A stretch of DNA of 64,000 nucleotides, taken from Massilia sp. Root133. GTDB lineage: Bacteria > Pseudomonadota > Gammaproteobacteria > Burkholderiales > Burkholderiaceae_D. Location of the stretch: positions 62,001-126,000 of the forward strand of contig NZ_LMEW01000009.1 in NCBI RefSeq assembly GCF_001426525.1. The letters run 5' to 3'. Numbering within the stretch: position 1 is the first letter of the stretch; the number at the start of each line of letters is the position of its first letter. Shown in pieces: positions 1 through 8,586 of this stretch. A program made the translations under genes and the position numbers. Below the pieces are notes generated by a model. The model saw nothing but the letters and a program-made list of their open reading frames with translations. It made no database searches and was not told the DNA's origin.

Positions 1-27
1 GGCGTAGAATCGGACAATCTCGATGAC

Positions 28-1827
28 GTGGGACTTGCCTTGAAAAACGCTTTCGCCATTGTAACCCTCTCCGCACTGCTGTCGGCCTGCGCTGTGGCTC
101 CCAAGCAGCAGCAACCGGCCCCGGACCTGTCCGACCAGCCGCTCGCCGCCGCCGAAACCCGGGACCATCCCGACCAGGCCAAGGAAGGCGAACAGGCCGA
201 AAAGCTCCCCAACGTCGAGATGACCCCGGCCATGATGAGCCAGCTCATGCAGGCCGAGATGGCCTACAAGAACGGGGACTGGCAGGGGCCTTACCTGACG
301 ATGATGAGCCTGGCCCAGCAGACGAAGGACCCGCGCCTGGCCAAACGCGCCGCCGAGATGGCGCTGTCCGCCAAGCAGGCCGACGACGCGCTCGCCGCCG
401 TGAAACTGTGGCGCCAGTACGCACCGGACTCCGAAGAGGCCAGCCAGTACTATCTGGGGTTGGTCATCCTCTCCGACAACCTCGGCGAGGCCGAAAATAT
501 CTTGAAACAGCGTCTGGCGGACGCGACCCCGGGCGCGCGCGGCCTCGTCATGTTCCAGATGCAGCAATTGCTGCTGCGTGCCAAGGACAAGGAAGCGGCC
601 AGCGCCATGCTCGAGCGCCTCGTCGCGCCGTACGGCAACCTGATGGAAACGCACGTCGTGCTGGCCCAGGCCGCGCTGGCGCGCAACGACAAGGCGGCCG
701 CCAGGCGCGAGGCGCAGACGGCCCTGCAACTGAAACCCGATTCCGAGATCGCCGCGCTGACCGCGGCCCAGGTGAGCGAGGACGAAGGCGGCGCCATCAA
801 GGTGCTGAAGGATTTCCTCGCGGCCCACCCGGAGGCGCGCGAAGTGCGCTCCGCGTACGCGCGCCTGCTCGTCAACGAAAAACAGTACGAGGCCGCGCGC
901 CAGGAATTCCTCACGCTGGATAAAGCCCAGCCCGACAATCCGGGCACCTTGTACGCGCTCGGCATCCTGTCGATGCAGATGAACGACCGTACGGCCGCGG
1001 AAAAATATTTCAGCCGCTTCGTGGACCTGATGGACAAGGCGCCGGAAGACGAGCGCGACCCGACGAAGGCCGTGATGATCCTGTCGCAGATCGCCGAGGA
1101 ACGGGGCGATTACAAGGCCGCGGCCGACTGGCTCGACCGGCTCGACACCGAGGATCCGAAGGTCCAGTTCGGCGCCGAACTGCGTCGCGCCCAGCTGACC
1201 GCGAAGCAGGGCGACGTCGCCGGCGCGCGCAAGCTGCTGGGCACCCTGAAGACGGACGACAAGACGGAGCAGGCGCAGATCGTCCTCGTCGAAGCACAAA
1301 TCCTGCGCGACGCGGGCCAGGCCAAGGACGCGTTCAAGCTGATGGAACAGGGCGTCAAGCGCTTCCCGGACAATACGGACTTCCTGTACGACTATGCCCT
1401 GATGGCCGAAAAGATGGGCAAGACGGCCGTGATGGAAAAGGCGCTGCGGAAAGTGATCGCCAAGTCGCCGGACAATATGCAGGCTTATAACGCGCTCGGC
1501 TATTCGCTGGCCGACCGCAACATCCGCCTGAAGGAAGCCTATCAACTGATCTCCAAGGCCCTGAAAATGGCGCCGGGCGACCCGTTCATCCTCGATAGCA
1601 TGGGCTGGGTGAACTATCGCCTCGGCAAGCTGGACGAGGCCGAGACCCACCTGCGCAAGGCCTACACGCTGCGCAACGATCCGGAGATCGCCGTCCACCT
1701 GGGCGAAGTGCTGTGGAAGAAGGGCCAGGCGGAAGATGCCCGCAAGCTGTGGCGCGAAGCGCAAGCCAAGGATCCGAAGAATGACGCGTTGAAGAGCACA
1801 CTGGCGCGCCTGCACCAGACTCTGTGA
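28..1827 (+). CDS. TPR-repeat lipoprotein
   Basis: A 599-residue protein built almost wholly of tetratricopeptide-like helical repeats from about residue 70 to the end. The N-terminus is a hydrophobic signal segment ending in a lipobox-like LSAC with Cys21, so an exported, membrane-anchored lipoprotein is likely. The chosen start is GTG at 28; a TTG at 40 (LKNAFAIV) would give a more standard short lipoprotein signal and is equally possible. It lies immediately upstream of lolB in the same direction, 58 bases before the chosen lolB start, and this pairing with lolB-ispE is typical of beta-proteobacteria. TPR proteins are protein-protein scaffolds. A role in outer-membrane assembly is suggested only by the neighbours. 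Confidence 0.85.
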   Translation: MGLALKNAFAIVTLSALLSACAVAPKQQQPAPDLSDQPLAAAETRDHPDQAKEGEQAEKLPNVEMTPAMMSQLMQAEMAYKNGDWQGPYLTMMSLAQQTKDPRLAKRAAEMALSAKQADDALAAVKLWRQYAPDSEEASQYYLGLVILSDNLGEAENILKQRLADATPGARGLVMFQMQQLLLRAKDKEAASAMLERLVAPYGNLMETHVVLAQAALARNDKAAARREAQTALQLKPDSEIAALTAAQVSEDEGGAIKVLKDFLAAHPEAREVRSAYARLLVNEKQYEAARQEFLTLDKAQPDNPGTLYALGILSMQMNDRTAAEKYFSRFVDLMDKAPEDERDPTKAVMILSQIAEERGDYKAAADWLDRLDTEDPKVQFGAELRRAQLTAKQGDVAGARKLLGTLKTDDKTEQAQIVLVEAQILRDAGQAKDAFKLMEQGVKRFPDNTDFLYDYALMAEKMGKTAVMEKALRKVIAKSPDNMQAYNALGYSLADRNIRLKEAYQLISKALKMAPGDPFILDSMGWVNYRLGKLDEAETHLRKAYTLRNDPEIAVHLGEVLWKKGQAEDARKLWREAQAKDPKNDALKSTLARLHQTL

Positions 1828-1885
1828 AATAATGACAATCGACGGACGCTGCGGCGTCCGTCGGTTCATTCGACTTGTTGACTTC

Positions 1886-2500
1886 ATGCCGATGCATTCA
1901 CTTTCCCGATTCGTTATCACCGCCGCCTGCGTCGCGTCCTTGGCCGGCTGCGCCACCACCGCCAACGTCCCGCTGGCCAACCCGACCGCCCAGGTGGGCG
2001 CCTACCGCGACACCATCGACCTGAACGGCCGCCTGGCCGCGAACTACCAGAAGGATGGCCAGCCGCAATCGATCAACGGCAATTTCACGTGGGCGCAGCG
2101 CCCTGGCCGCATCGACGTCTCCCTGTTCTCGCCGCTGGGCCAGACCGTCGCCGAGATCACGGTCACGCCCGAGGCCGCGACGTTGAAACAGTCCGGCCGC
2201 GCGCCGCGCGTGGAAAAAGACATCGACACGCTGACGGCGAAGTCCCTCGGCTGGACCCTACCCGTGAGCGGCCTGCGCGACTGGCTGCAGGGCTATGCCG
2301 TCGACGCGAGCGGCAAGCGTTTCACGGCGTCGCCCGCGCACGACAGCGTCGTCACGAACGACGGCTGGCGCCTGCGTTTCGTGGAATGGCAGAACGGCCC
2401 GGGCGGCGCCCCGGTGCCGCGCCGCATCGATGCCGAGCGCAGCACGACGGCCGTCGGCGATGCGCTGACGATCCGCATCGTGATCGATCCGGTGGCGTGA
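1886..2500 (+). CDS. lolB: Outer membrane lipoprotein LolB
   Basis: LolB receives lipoproteins from the periplasmic carrier LolA and inserts them into the inner leaflet of the outer membrane. The 204-residue product starts with a signal peptide and lipobox LAGC (Cys22), followed by a LolA/LolB-type half-barrel (GNFTWAQRPGRIDVSLFSPL). The start at 1886 is preferred over an upstream ATG at 1832 because it places the hydrophobic segment at the N-terminus; ATG 1892 is a further option. The stop codon is one base before ispE, so the two are translated from one message. The family assignment rests on the fold motif and the conserved lolB-ispE neighbourhood. Confidence 0.9.
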   Translation: MPMHSLSRFVITAACVASLAGCATTANVPLANPTAQVGAYRDTIDLNGRLAANYQKDGQPQSINGNFTWAQRPGRIDVSLFSPLGQTVAEITVTPEAATLKQSGRAPRVEKDIDTLTAKSLGWTLPVSGLRDWLQGYAVDASGKRFTASPAHDSVVTNDGWRLRFVEWQNGPGGAPVPRRIDAERSTTAVGDALTIRIVIDPVA

Positions 2501-2501
2501 C

Positions 2502-3407
2502 ATGGCGCCGACGTCCCTGCACAACTGCCCCGCGCCGGCCAAGCTGAACCTGTTCCTGCACGTCGTGGGCCGCCGGCCGGACGGCTACCACCTGCTGCAA
2601 TCCGTGTTTCAACTCATCGACCGCAGCGACACGCTGCACTTCGACTTGCGCAGCGACGAGCGCATCGTGCGCACGACGGATGTGCCCGGCGTGCCGGAAG
2701 AGCAGGACCTGATCGTCCGCGCGCTGCGCGCGCTGCAGGCGGAATACCAGCGCCGCCACGGCCGCCTGCCGCCCGGTATCGACGTCGCCGTCGAGAAATG
2801 CCTGCCGATGGGAGGCGGACTCGGTGGTGGCTCGTCCGACGCGGCCACGGCGCTGATGGCGGCCAATCATTTATGGCAGGCCGGCCTGACGGATGCCGAG
2901 TTGATCGCGCTGGGCTTGCCGCTGGGCGCGGACATCCCGTTTTTCCTGTTCGGCGCGACGGCATTCGCCGAAGGCGTGGGGGAGGCATTGCAGGCCGTGC
3001 CGGGGCCGGATTGCTGGTATGTCGTCATCGAACCGGGCGTCTCTGTCCCCACCGTTGCAATTTTTACGGCGACCGATTTGACAAGAAACACGAAAGCCAT
3101 CACAATATCGGACTTTTCCAGACGACATGTCGAATCGAACGATTTGATTGGCTTCGGGGAAAATGATTTGCAGGACGTGGCAGCCCGCTTGTTCCCGCCG
3201 GTAGCAGAGGCGATCGAATGGTTGGGTGGTTACGGAGCGGCCAGGATGACTGGTTCGGGCTCGTGCGTGTTTTGCGCATTTTCCACAGAGCATGAAGCTG
3301 AACAGGTACTGAAGCATGTGCCGGCCCGGTGGAGAGCGTGGAAAGCGAAAGCGTTGCAGCGACATCCGATGAAAATCGCTCTTGCAAACCCATTCGTTGT
3401 AGAATAA
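2502..3407 (+). CDS. ispE: 4-diphosphocytidyl-2-C-methyl-D-erythritol kinase
   Basis: IspE phosphorylates the 2-hydroxyl of CDP-methylerythritol with ATP in the MEP route to isoprenoid precursors. The 301-residue protein has the GHMP-kinase layout: N-terminal CPAPAKLNLFLHVVGRRPDG, the glycine-rich ATP loop PMGGGLGGGSSDAAT at residues 102-116, and the C-terminal MTGSGSCVF motif. Length is normal for the family. It overlaps no gene but follows lolB by one base. The last third (from about 3050) is visibly less GC-rich than the start of the gene. It is followed by the tRNA-Gln gene, an order conserved in Burkholderiales. Confidence 0.96.
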   Translation: MAPTSLHNCPAPAKLNLFLHVVGRRPDGYHLLQSVFQLIDRSDTLHFDLRSDERIVRTTDVPGVPEEQDLIVRALRALQAEYQRRHGRLPPGIDVAVEKCLPMGGGLGGGSSDAATALMAANHLWQAGLTDAELIALGLPLGADIPFFLFGATAFAEGVGEALQAVPGPDCWYVVIEPGVSVPTVAIFTATDLTRNTKAITISDFSRRHVESNDLIGFGENDLQDVAARLFPPVAEAIEWLGGYGAARMTGSGSCVFCAFSTEHEAEQVLKHVPARWRAWKAKALQRHPMKIALANPFVVE

Positions 3408-3411
3408 AATT

Positions 3412-3440
3412 TTGCCTGTCGACGCATTTGACGATATAAT
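3412..3440 (+). promoter_or_regulatory. Sigma-70 promoter for tRNA-Gln
   Basis: TTGCCT at 3412-3417 and a perfect TATAAT at 3435-3440 are separated by 17 bases and lie 35 bases upstream of the mature tRNA 5' end. This arrangement fits a housekeeping promoter for the tRNA. It begins just after the ispE stop codon. Confidence 0.65.
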
Positions 3441-3475
3441 AATCGAGTGCAGCGACAAGCTGTAAGTTTCAGTGT

Positions 3476-3552
3476 AGGGGAATCGCCAAGCTGGTTAAGG
3501 CACCGGATTTTGATTCCGGCATACCAAGGTTCGAATCCTTGTTCCCCTGCCA
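3476..3552 (+). tRNA. tRNA-Gln (anticodon TTG)
   Basis: A 77-base cloverleaf is visible. The acceptor arms AGGGGAA and TTCCCCT pair, the anticodon stem-loop CCGGA-TTTTGAT-TCCGG carries TTG, the T arm is CAAGG-TTCGAAT-CCTTG, the discriminator is G, and CCA is encoded. The D arm reads GCCAAGCTGGTTAAGGC. It matches known bacterial tRNA-Gln closely. It sits between ispE and prs, as in related beta-proteobacteria. Confidence 0.97.
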
Positions 3553-3607
3553 AAGTTTCTTTGCCTGAGCTGATGATGACACGTGCTCCAGCAGGCAGAT
3601 AAAAATG

Positions 3608-3638
3608 GAGCCGCCAATGAGCGGCTCATTTTTTTTTG
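3608..3638 (+). terminator. Rho-independent terminator after tRNA-Gln
   Basis: A perfect stem GAGCCGC/GCGGCTC (3608-3614 and 3621-3627) with a 6-base loop is followed by A and a run of ten T. It ends the tRNA-Gln transcript about 55 bases past the CCA end and separates it from prs. Confidence 0.85.
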
Positions 3639-3713
3639 TGGTTCAGCGTTAATCATCCGACGATTAGCTGCTTTTCAAGTTCTTTCAACGCTTCTTACAT
3701 CTCTGGGACTCCC

Positions 3714-4664
3714 ATGGCTTACGAAAACCTGATGGTTTTTACCGGCAATGCCAATCCGGCGCTAGCAGAAGGGGTCGCAAAAAACCTCGGCATTCCTCTC
3801 GGCAAAGCCGTAGTTTCGAAGTTCTCCGACGGCGAAGTCATGGTCGAAATCAACGAGAACGTTCGCGGCAAGGACGTCTTCGTTCTGCAATCGACCTGCG
3901 CCCCCACCAATGACAGCCTGATGGAAATCATGCTGATGGTCGACGCTCTCAAGCGCGCATCGGCTGGTCGCATCACCGCGGCGATTCCGTACTTCGGCTA
4001 TGCCCGCCAGGACCGCCGTCCGCGTTCCGCGCGTGTCGCGATCTCGGCGAAAGTCGTCGCGAACATGCTGCAGGAAGCCGGCGTCGAGCGCGTCCTGATC
4101 ATGGACCTGCACGCCGACCAGATCCAGGGCTTCTTCGACATCCCGGTCGACAACATCTACGCATCGCCGCTGCTGCTGGGTGACTTGCAGAAGCGCAACT
4201 ACGACGACCTGCTCGTCGTGTCGCCGGACGTCGGCGGCGTGGTGCGTGCTCGTGCGCTGGCCAAGCGCCTCGGCTGCGACCTGGCGATCATCGACAAGCG
4301 CCGCCCGAAGGCGAACGTGTCGGAAGTCATGAACATCATCGGTGAAGTCGAAGGCCGCAACTGCGTGATCATGGACGACATGGTCGACACCGCAGGCACG
4401 CTGACCAAGGCCGCCGAAGTCCTCAAGGAGCGTGGCGCGAAGAAAGTCGTCGCGTACTGCACGCACCCGGTCCTGTCCGGCCCGGCCATCGAGCGTATCG
4501 CGAACTCGCCGCTGGATGAACTGGTCGTCACCGACACGATCCCGCTGAGCCCGGCTGCCCAGGCTTGCGGCAAGATCCGCCAGCTGACCTGCGCACCGCT
4601 GCTGGCCGAGACGTTCAAGCGTATCGTCAAGGGCGACTCGGTCATCTCGCTGTTCGTCGACTGA
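3714..4664 (+). CDS. prs: Ribose-phosphate pyrophosphokinase
   Basis: Prs makes 5-phosphoribosyl-1-pyrophosphate from ribose 5-phosphate and ATP, the precursor for purines, pyrimidines, histidine, tryptophan and NAD. The 316-residue product has the family N-terminus ([18 protein letters not shown]), the FSDGE region, the [16 protein letters not shown] stretch, and the PRPP-binding motif [17 protein letters not shown] near residues 217-233. The open frame extends upstream to 3636, but the ATG at 3714 matches the family N-terminus. It is followed by rplY, separated by about 190 bases of leader. Base composition and length are normal. Confidence 0.97.
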   Translation: MAYENLMVFTGNANPALAEGVAKNLGIPLGKAVVSKFSDGEVMVEINENVRGKDVFVLQSTCAPTNDSLMEIMLMVDALKRASAGRITAAIPYFGYARQDRRPRSARVAISAKVVANMLQEAGVERVLIMDLHADQIQGFFDIPVDNIYASPLLLGDLQKRNYDDLLVVSPDVGGVVRARALAKRLGCDLAIIDKRRPKANVSEVMNIIGEVEGRNCVIMDDMVDTAGTLTKAAEVLKERGAKKVVAYCTHPVLSGPAIERIANSPLDELVVTDTIPLSPAAQACGKIRQLTCAPLLAETFKRIVKGDSVISLFVD

Positions 4665-4855
4665 TCGAATCAGGTTTCAAGCGCGGCGCGCCTGGCTGAA
4701 AAGCCGGCGCGCCGTTGACGTATCAAAGGTTTACAGAATTTCTTGAGCGTGCGCGAGTGCGCTCTATACCGATGTCCCTGGTCGCGGGGACATCACAACC
4801 CGGGCAACCGGGCCGGCACACGCCGGCATTCGGGCCCACACTTTGGAGTAACACC

Positions 4856-5443
4856 ATGAAAGTAGTCGCATTTGCACGTACTCAGCAGGGGACCGGAGCG
4901 AGCCGCCGCCTGCGCAACGCCGGCCAGACCCCGGGCATCATCTACGGTGGCGCCGCCGCCCCGGAACTGATCGCCCTGGATGGCAACGCGTTGTTCCACG
5001 CGCTCAAGAAAGAAGCTTTCCACGGTTCGATCCTGGATCTGGAACTGGACGGCAAGACGCAGAAAGTCCTGCTGCGTGACTTCCAGATGCACGCATACAA
5101 GCAACTGGTCCTGCACGCTGACTTCCAGCGCGTCGACGCTTCGCAGCCGATCCACGCCAAGGTCGCCCTGCACTTCGTCAACGCCGAGATCTCGCCGGCA
5201 GTCAAGCTGAGCGGCGCCATCGTGTCGCACGTGCTCAACGAACTGGACGTGTCCTGCCTGCCGGGCCAACTGCCGGAATTCATCACCGTCGACCTGTCGA
5301 CGCTGGAAGCCGGCCAGTCGATCCACGTGTCGCAGCTGGCCCTGCCGGAAGGCGTGACCGTCGTGGCCCACGGCCAGGACCAGACCGTCGCCACCTCGTC
5401 GATCCCGCGCGGTGCCGCAACGGCCGAAGCCGCTGCAGAGTAA
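4856..5443 (+). CDS. rplY: 50S ribosomal protein L25 (Ctc-type, long form)
   Basis: L25 binds 5S rRNA in the large ribosomal subunit. The 195-residue product is the long TL5/CTC form: an N-terminal L25 beta-barrel ([20 protein letters not shown], then TPGIIYGG) and a C-terminal TL5 domain from about residue 95. It ends in an Ala/Glu-rich tail. The start at 4856 is set by the family N-terminus and by a good ribosome site (TTTGGAGTAACACC) just before it; upstream in-frame ATGs are ignored. The prs-rplY-pth order is a common beta-proteobacterial arrangement, but here two other genes sit between rplY and pth. Confidence 0.96.
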   Translation: MKVVAFARTQQGTGASRRLRNAGQTPGIIYGGAAAPELIALDGNALFHALKKEAFHGSILDLELDGKTQKVLLRDFQMHAYKQLVLHADFQRVDASQPIHAKVALHFVNAEISPAVKLSGAIVSHVLNELDVSCLPGQLPEFITVDLSTLEAGQSIHVSQLALPEGVTVVAHGQDQTVATSSIPRGAATAEAAAE

Positions 5444-5458
5444 TTTTTACTCCGCATC

Positions 5459-5500
5459 ACAAAACCCGCCGCGACGCGAGTCCGGTGGGTTTTTTGTTTT
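5459..5500. terminator. Terminator shared by rplY and the convergent regulator
   Basis: AAAACCCGCC at 5460-5469 pairs imperfectly with GGTGGGTTTT further on, and a T-rich run (TTTTTTGTTTTT) follows on the plus strand. The A-run on the other side lets it also work for the leftward gene ending at 5501. Confidence 0.7.
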
Positions 5501-6940
5501 TCAGATCAATCCCAAGGTCAGCGCCTTGAGCGTGGCGGCGGCCCGCGTCGAGCACGCCAGCTTGCGGAAGATGCTTTCCACGTGCGTGCGCACCGTCGAT
5601 GGGCTGATCTGCATGACCCGTGCCGCTTCCTTGTTGCTTTCGCCCAGGCTGATGCGGCGCAGGACTTCGATTTCGCGCTCGGACAGCAGGCTCCTGCGGG
5701 CGGGCGCCGCTGGGGCAGGGACGCCGGCCGCCGGGACGCCGGCCGCTTCGATGACGTGGCGTACGGCGTCTGCATCGAAGCATTGTGTTTGCTCGGCCAG
5801 CACGCGCGCAGCCTCATCCTGGGAATACGCCGGACGCCATGGCCGCGGCATGCACAGCGCCACGTAAGCGCACGCGGCCGCCAGCAGGCGGTGCGGCAGG
5901 CCGAGCCCATCGGCATCCAGGTTGCGGAAATAGCCGCTGCCGTCCAGCCGTTCGTAGGCGTGCGACGCCAGTGCGGCTTCAAGACGCAAGGTTGGGATCT
6001 GGACGCCGGCCCGCGCGGTCCAGTACGGCACGAGCCGGATCTTTTCCCAGTCGGCGGCGCTGAGTTTTCCCTCCCGTTCCCAGATCGTGTTCGATACCGC
6101 CGCGCGGCCCATGCCGTGGATGAGGGCGGCGCGGCCGAGACTCTGCTGCTGCGCCGGGGACAGGTCCGCGCGCGCGGCCGCCGCTTCCACCAGCTCGGCC
6201 ACGCGACGCGAGTAGCCCGCGAGCCACGGCAGCTTCAACTCCATCATGTCGGCCACGATGGACAGCGGCACGTGCCGCGCGAGCAGCGGGTCGACGGCCG
6301 CTGGCGCCGGCGTGTCCAGTTCGTCCAGCCACGCCTGCGCGTGATCGGCAAGCAGGCGCGCGAGCGGCGCCGGATATTTGCGGTCGGCCATGCGGTCGAT
6401 CATCTGCAGCGCCTCGGCCAGGCCATGCGTGCGTGCGAGAATCTCGAGGTCGCCGGCCAGGCTCGTGTAGAAGACGACGGTCGGGATGGCCGATCCGCGC
6501 AACCGTTCCGGCAGGCCATTGCCGTCGTAATGTTCCCAGACGTGACGCAGCCCGGCCTCGACTTCCGCCGGCAGACCCAGCAGGCCGGCAATGTCGCCCG
6601 ACACCTCGCAGTGGATGCGTGCGAGCGGCGTCACGCTTTGCACCGTCAGCGGATTGTCCGCGGGCAGCGTCTGCGTGAGCATGGCGTCGCGGCCGCCGAC
6701 GTCGTCGCCGAGCAGGGTCGCGAAGCCGGAGGCGTTCGCCGTGCAGCCGGACCAGCGCAGCAGGGCGACGAGCCGCGCATGGCAGCAGGCGTCGAGCGTA
6801 GCGCCGTCGGCCTGCGCGAGGCGCGCCGCGAGCCGTGCCGCGCGGATGGAGCCATCGGTCGGCTGGCCCATGGACAGGTCGCCGACGAGGGCCAGGGCCT
6901 GGACGGCGTCTTCGACGGAGACGGTGTTGTCGATTTGCAT
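5501..6940 (-). CDS. HD-GYP-like/LuxR-type transcriptional regulator (copy 1)
   Basis: A 479-residue protein with an N-terminal helical region, an HD-GYP-like core and a C-terminal LuxR-type HTH from about residue 418 (LSEREIEVLRRISLGESNKE, then STVRTHVESIFRKL). The HD core appears metal-dead. The HD motif is HGMGR near residue 275, and the later HHExxDGxGYP motif reads AYERLDGSGYF near 330, so several metal-ligand positions are changed. The layout resembles HD-phosphohydrolase/LuxR proteins best known from actinobacteria. Probably a sensor that binds a ligand or partner and switches a DNA-binding domain; target genes are unknown. A close paralogue lies at 8587-10017. The hydrolase at 7074 is transcribed divergently from it, making it a candidate target. 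Confidence 0.8.
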   Translation of the reverse strand: MQIDNTVSVEDAVQALALVGDLSMGQPTDGSIRAARLAARLAQADGATLDACCHARLVALLRWSGCTANASGFATLLGDDVGGRDAMLTQTLPADNPLTVQSVTPLARIHCEVSGDIAGLLGLPAEVEAGLRHVWEHYDGNGLPERLRGSAIPTVVFYTSLAGDLEILARTHGLAEALQMIDRMADRKYPAPLARLLADHAQAWLDELDTPAPAAVDPLLARHVPLSIVADMMELKLPWLAGYSRRVAELVEAAAARADLSPAQQQSLGRAALIHGMGRAAVSNTIWEREGKLSAADWEKIRLVPYWTARAGVQIPTLRLEAALASHAYERLDGSGYFRNLDADGLGLPHRLLAAACAYVALCMPRPWRPAYSQDEAARVLAEQTQCFDADAVRHVIEAAGVPAAGVPAPAAPARRSLLSEREIEVLRRISLGESNKEAARVMQISPSTVRTHVESIFRKLACSTRAAATLKALTLGLI

Positions 6941-7073
6941 CCCGGTACTGTAACGACGATGGCGCGTGGCGGCAAGGTCGGGGTCGGTCGATCGACCGAT
7001 ACCGCGGTTCGGTCCGTCTCTCTACACTGGCTTCCATCGACACCCCAACAACGAACCACCCAAAGGAGCCATC

Positions 7074-7853
7074 ATGAAAGCATCGATCACCACCGTCATC
7101 CGTAACGTCGCCGCCGCTGCCGCCATCGCCGCCGCCGGCACCGGTTTCGCCCACGCCGCCACCGCCGCCGAGCAACCGTCCGTCGTCATCGTCCACGGCG
7201 CATTCGCCGACGGCTCCGACTGGGCCAAGGTGATCCCGCTGCTGCAGGCCAAGGGCGTCAAGGTCACGGCCGTGCAGAACAGCCTGACGTCGCTGGCCGA
7301 CGACGTCGCCGCCACCAGGCGCGCGATCGACAACCAGCCGGGCAAGGTCGTGCTCGTCGGCCACTCGTGGGGCGGTACCGTGATCACGGAAGCGGGCGCG
7401 GGCGACAAGGTCGCGAGCCTCGTCTACGTTGCCGCGTTCGCACCGGACGCCGGCCAGGCTACCAGCGACCTCGGCAAGGACCTGCCGCCGGCACCGGGCA
7501 TCACCAAGCTGACGGTCGACAAGTTCGGCTTCGCCAGCCTGTCGCCGGCCGTGCTGAAAGAGAATTTCGCCCAGGACGTGCCCGCTGATCACGCCGCCGT
7601 GATGGCCGCCACCCAGGGCCCGATCGCAGTGAAAGCGTTCGGCGAGAAGACGACGGTCGCCGCCTGGAAAAACCACCCGAGCTGGTACATCGTCAGCAAG
7701 AACGACCGCATGATCCAGCCGGACCTGGAGCGCCGCTTCGCGAAGGCCATCGGCGCGAAGACGACCGAGCTGCCGACCAGCCACGTGCCGCAGCAGTCGC
7801 GTCCGGCGGACGTCGCCAAGGTTATCCTCGACGCTGTCGCCGCGAGCAAATAA
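7074..7853 (+). CDS. Exported alpha/beta-fold hydrolase
   Basis: A 259-residue hydrolase with a clear Sec signal peptide (Ala-rich, cleavage likely after AHA near residue 28). The nucleophile elbow GHSWGG has Ser98, an oxyanion-type HGAF motif follows the first strand, and the probable catalytic His lies in [10 protein letters not shown] near the C-terminus. It matches the family of small periplasmic or secreted esterase-like proteins related to plant hydroxynitrile-lyase/methyl-esterase folds. The substrate cannot be read from sequence. The start at 7074 follows a strong AAAGGAGCC ribosome site; the open frame upstream lacks a signal peptide. It is transcribed away from the HD/LuxR regulator with 133 bases between them. 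Confidence 0.85.
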   Translation: MKASITTVIRNVAAAAAIAAAGTGFAHAATAAEQPSVVIVHGAFADGSDWAKVIPLLQAKGVKVTAVQNSLTSLADDVAATRRAIDNQPGKVVLVGHSWGGTVITEAGAGDKVASLVYVAAFAPDAGQATSDLGKDLPPAPGITKLTVDKFGFASLSPAVLKENFAQDVPADHAAVMAATQGPIAVKAFGEKTTVAAWKNHPSWYIVSKNDRMIQPDLERRFAKAIGAKTTELPTSHVPQQSRPADVAKVILDAVAASK

Positions 7854-7871
7854 GCGCTCAATGATCGTTCA

Positions 7872-7894
7872 CGCGGCCGCGCCGGCCGCGTTTT
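7872..7894 (+). terminator. Possible hairpin terminator before pth
   Basis: The perfect stem CGCGGCC/GGCCGCG with a 5-base loop is followed by TTTTA only. The short T-run makes it a weak candidate for ending the hydrolase transcript. Confidence 0.4.
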
Positions 7895-7932
7895 ACGTGA
7901 TAATCGAGCTTTACGCTCGATTTTCACGTTTT

Positions 7933-8517
7933 ATGCACATTCGCCTGATCGTCGGCCTCGGCAACCCCGGCCCGGAATACGAACAAACCCGTCACAACGC
8001 CGGCTTCTGGCTCGTCGACAACCTCGCCAACTCCTTGCCCGGCTGCCACCTGCAGCGCGAATCGCGCTTCAACGCCATGGTCGCCAAGACATCGATCTCG
8101 GGCAAGGACGTCTGGCTGCTCGAGCCGCTGACCTTCATGAACCGCTCCGGACTATCGGTGGGCGGCCTGGCACGCTTCTTCAAGATCGGGCCGGAAGAGA
8201 TCCTCGTCGTGCACGACGAACTCGACCTGCCGCCGGGCGCCGCCAAGCTCAAGCGCGGTGGTTCCTCGGGCGGCCACAACGGCCTGAAGGACATCACGGC
8301 CGCGCTCGGCACGCAGGATTACTGGCGCCTGCGCCTCGGCATCGGCCATCCGCGCACGCTGAACCTGCAGCAGGCCGTTGCCGACTTCGTGCTGCATCGC
8401 CCCCGCCGCGAAGAGCAGACCCTGATCGAGGAAGCCATCGACAAGAGCCTGCGCATCATCCCGATGGTGTGCGAAGGCAAGATGAGCGCTGCGACGACGC
8501 AACTGCACACTGACTGA
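7933..8517 (+). CDS. pth: Peptidyl-tRNA hydrolase
   Basis: Pth frees tRNA from peptidyl-tRNA dropped by stalled ribosomes, and is normally essential. The 194-residue product has the family signatures [21 protein letters not shown] at the N-terminus (including the catalytic His of RHNAG), PLTFMNRSG, and [10 protein letters not shown] with [13 protein letters not shown]. The upstream in-frame ATG at 7861 is rejected because the family begins at [13 protein letters not shown], placing the start at 7933. It follows the hydrolase by about 80 bases and has no downstream partner on the same strand. Confidence 0.97.
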   Translation: MHIRLIVGLGNPGPEYEQTRHNAGFWLVDNLANSLPGCHLQRESRFNAMVAKTSISGKDVWLLEPLTFMNRSGLSVGGLARFFKIGPEEILVVHDELDLPPGAAKLKRGGSSGGHNGLKDITAALGTQDYWRLRLGIGHPRTLNLQQAVADFVLHRPRREEQTLIEEAIDKSLRIIPMVCEGKMSAATTQLHTD

Positions 8518-8532
8518 CGTTGCCGCAAACCG

Positions 8533-8580
8533 GGGTCAGAGCCCGAAATTTGGAAATTGCTCAAAATCGGGCTCTGACCC
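8533..8580. repeat. 14-bp inverted repeat between pth and regulator copy 2
   Basis: GGGTCAGAGCCCGA at 8533-8546 is repeated exactly in inverted orientation at 8567-8580, with a 20-base AT-rich spacer. It lies between the convergent genes pth and the HD/LuxR copy 2. There is no T-run on either side, so it looks more like a REP-type palindrome than a classic terminator, although it could still stop transcription. Confidence 0.75.
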
Positions 8581-8586
8581 TGGTGT

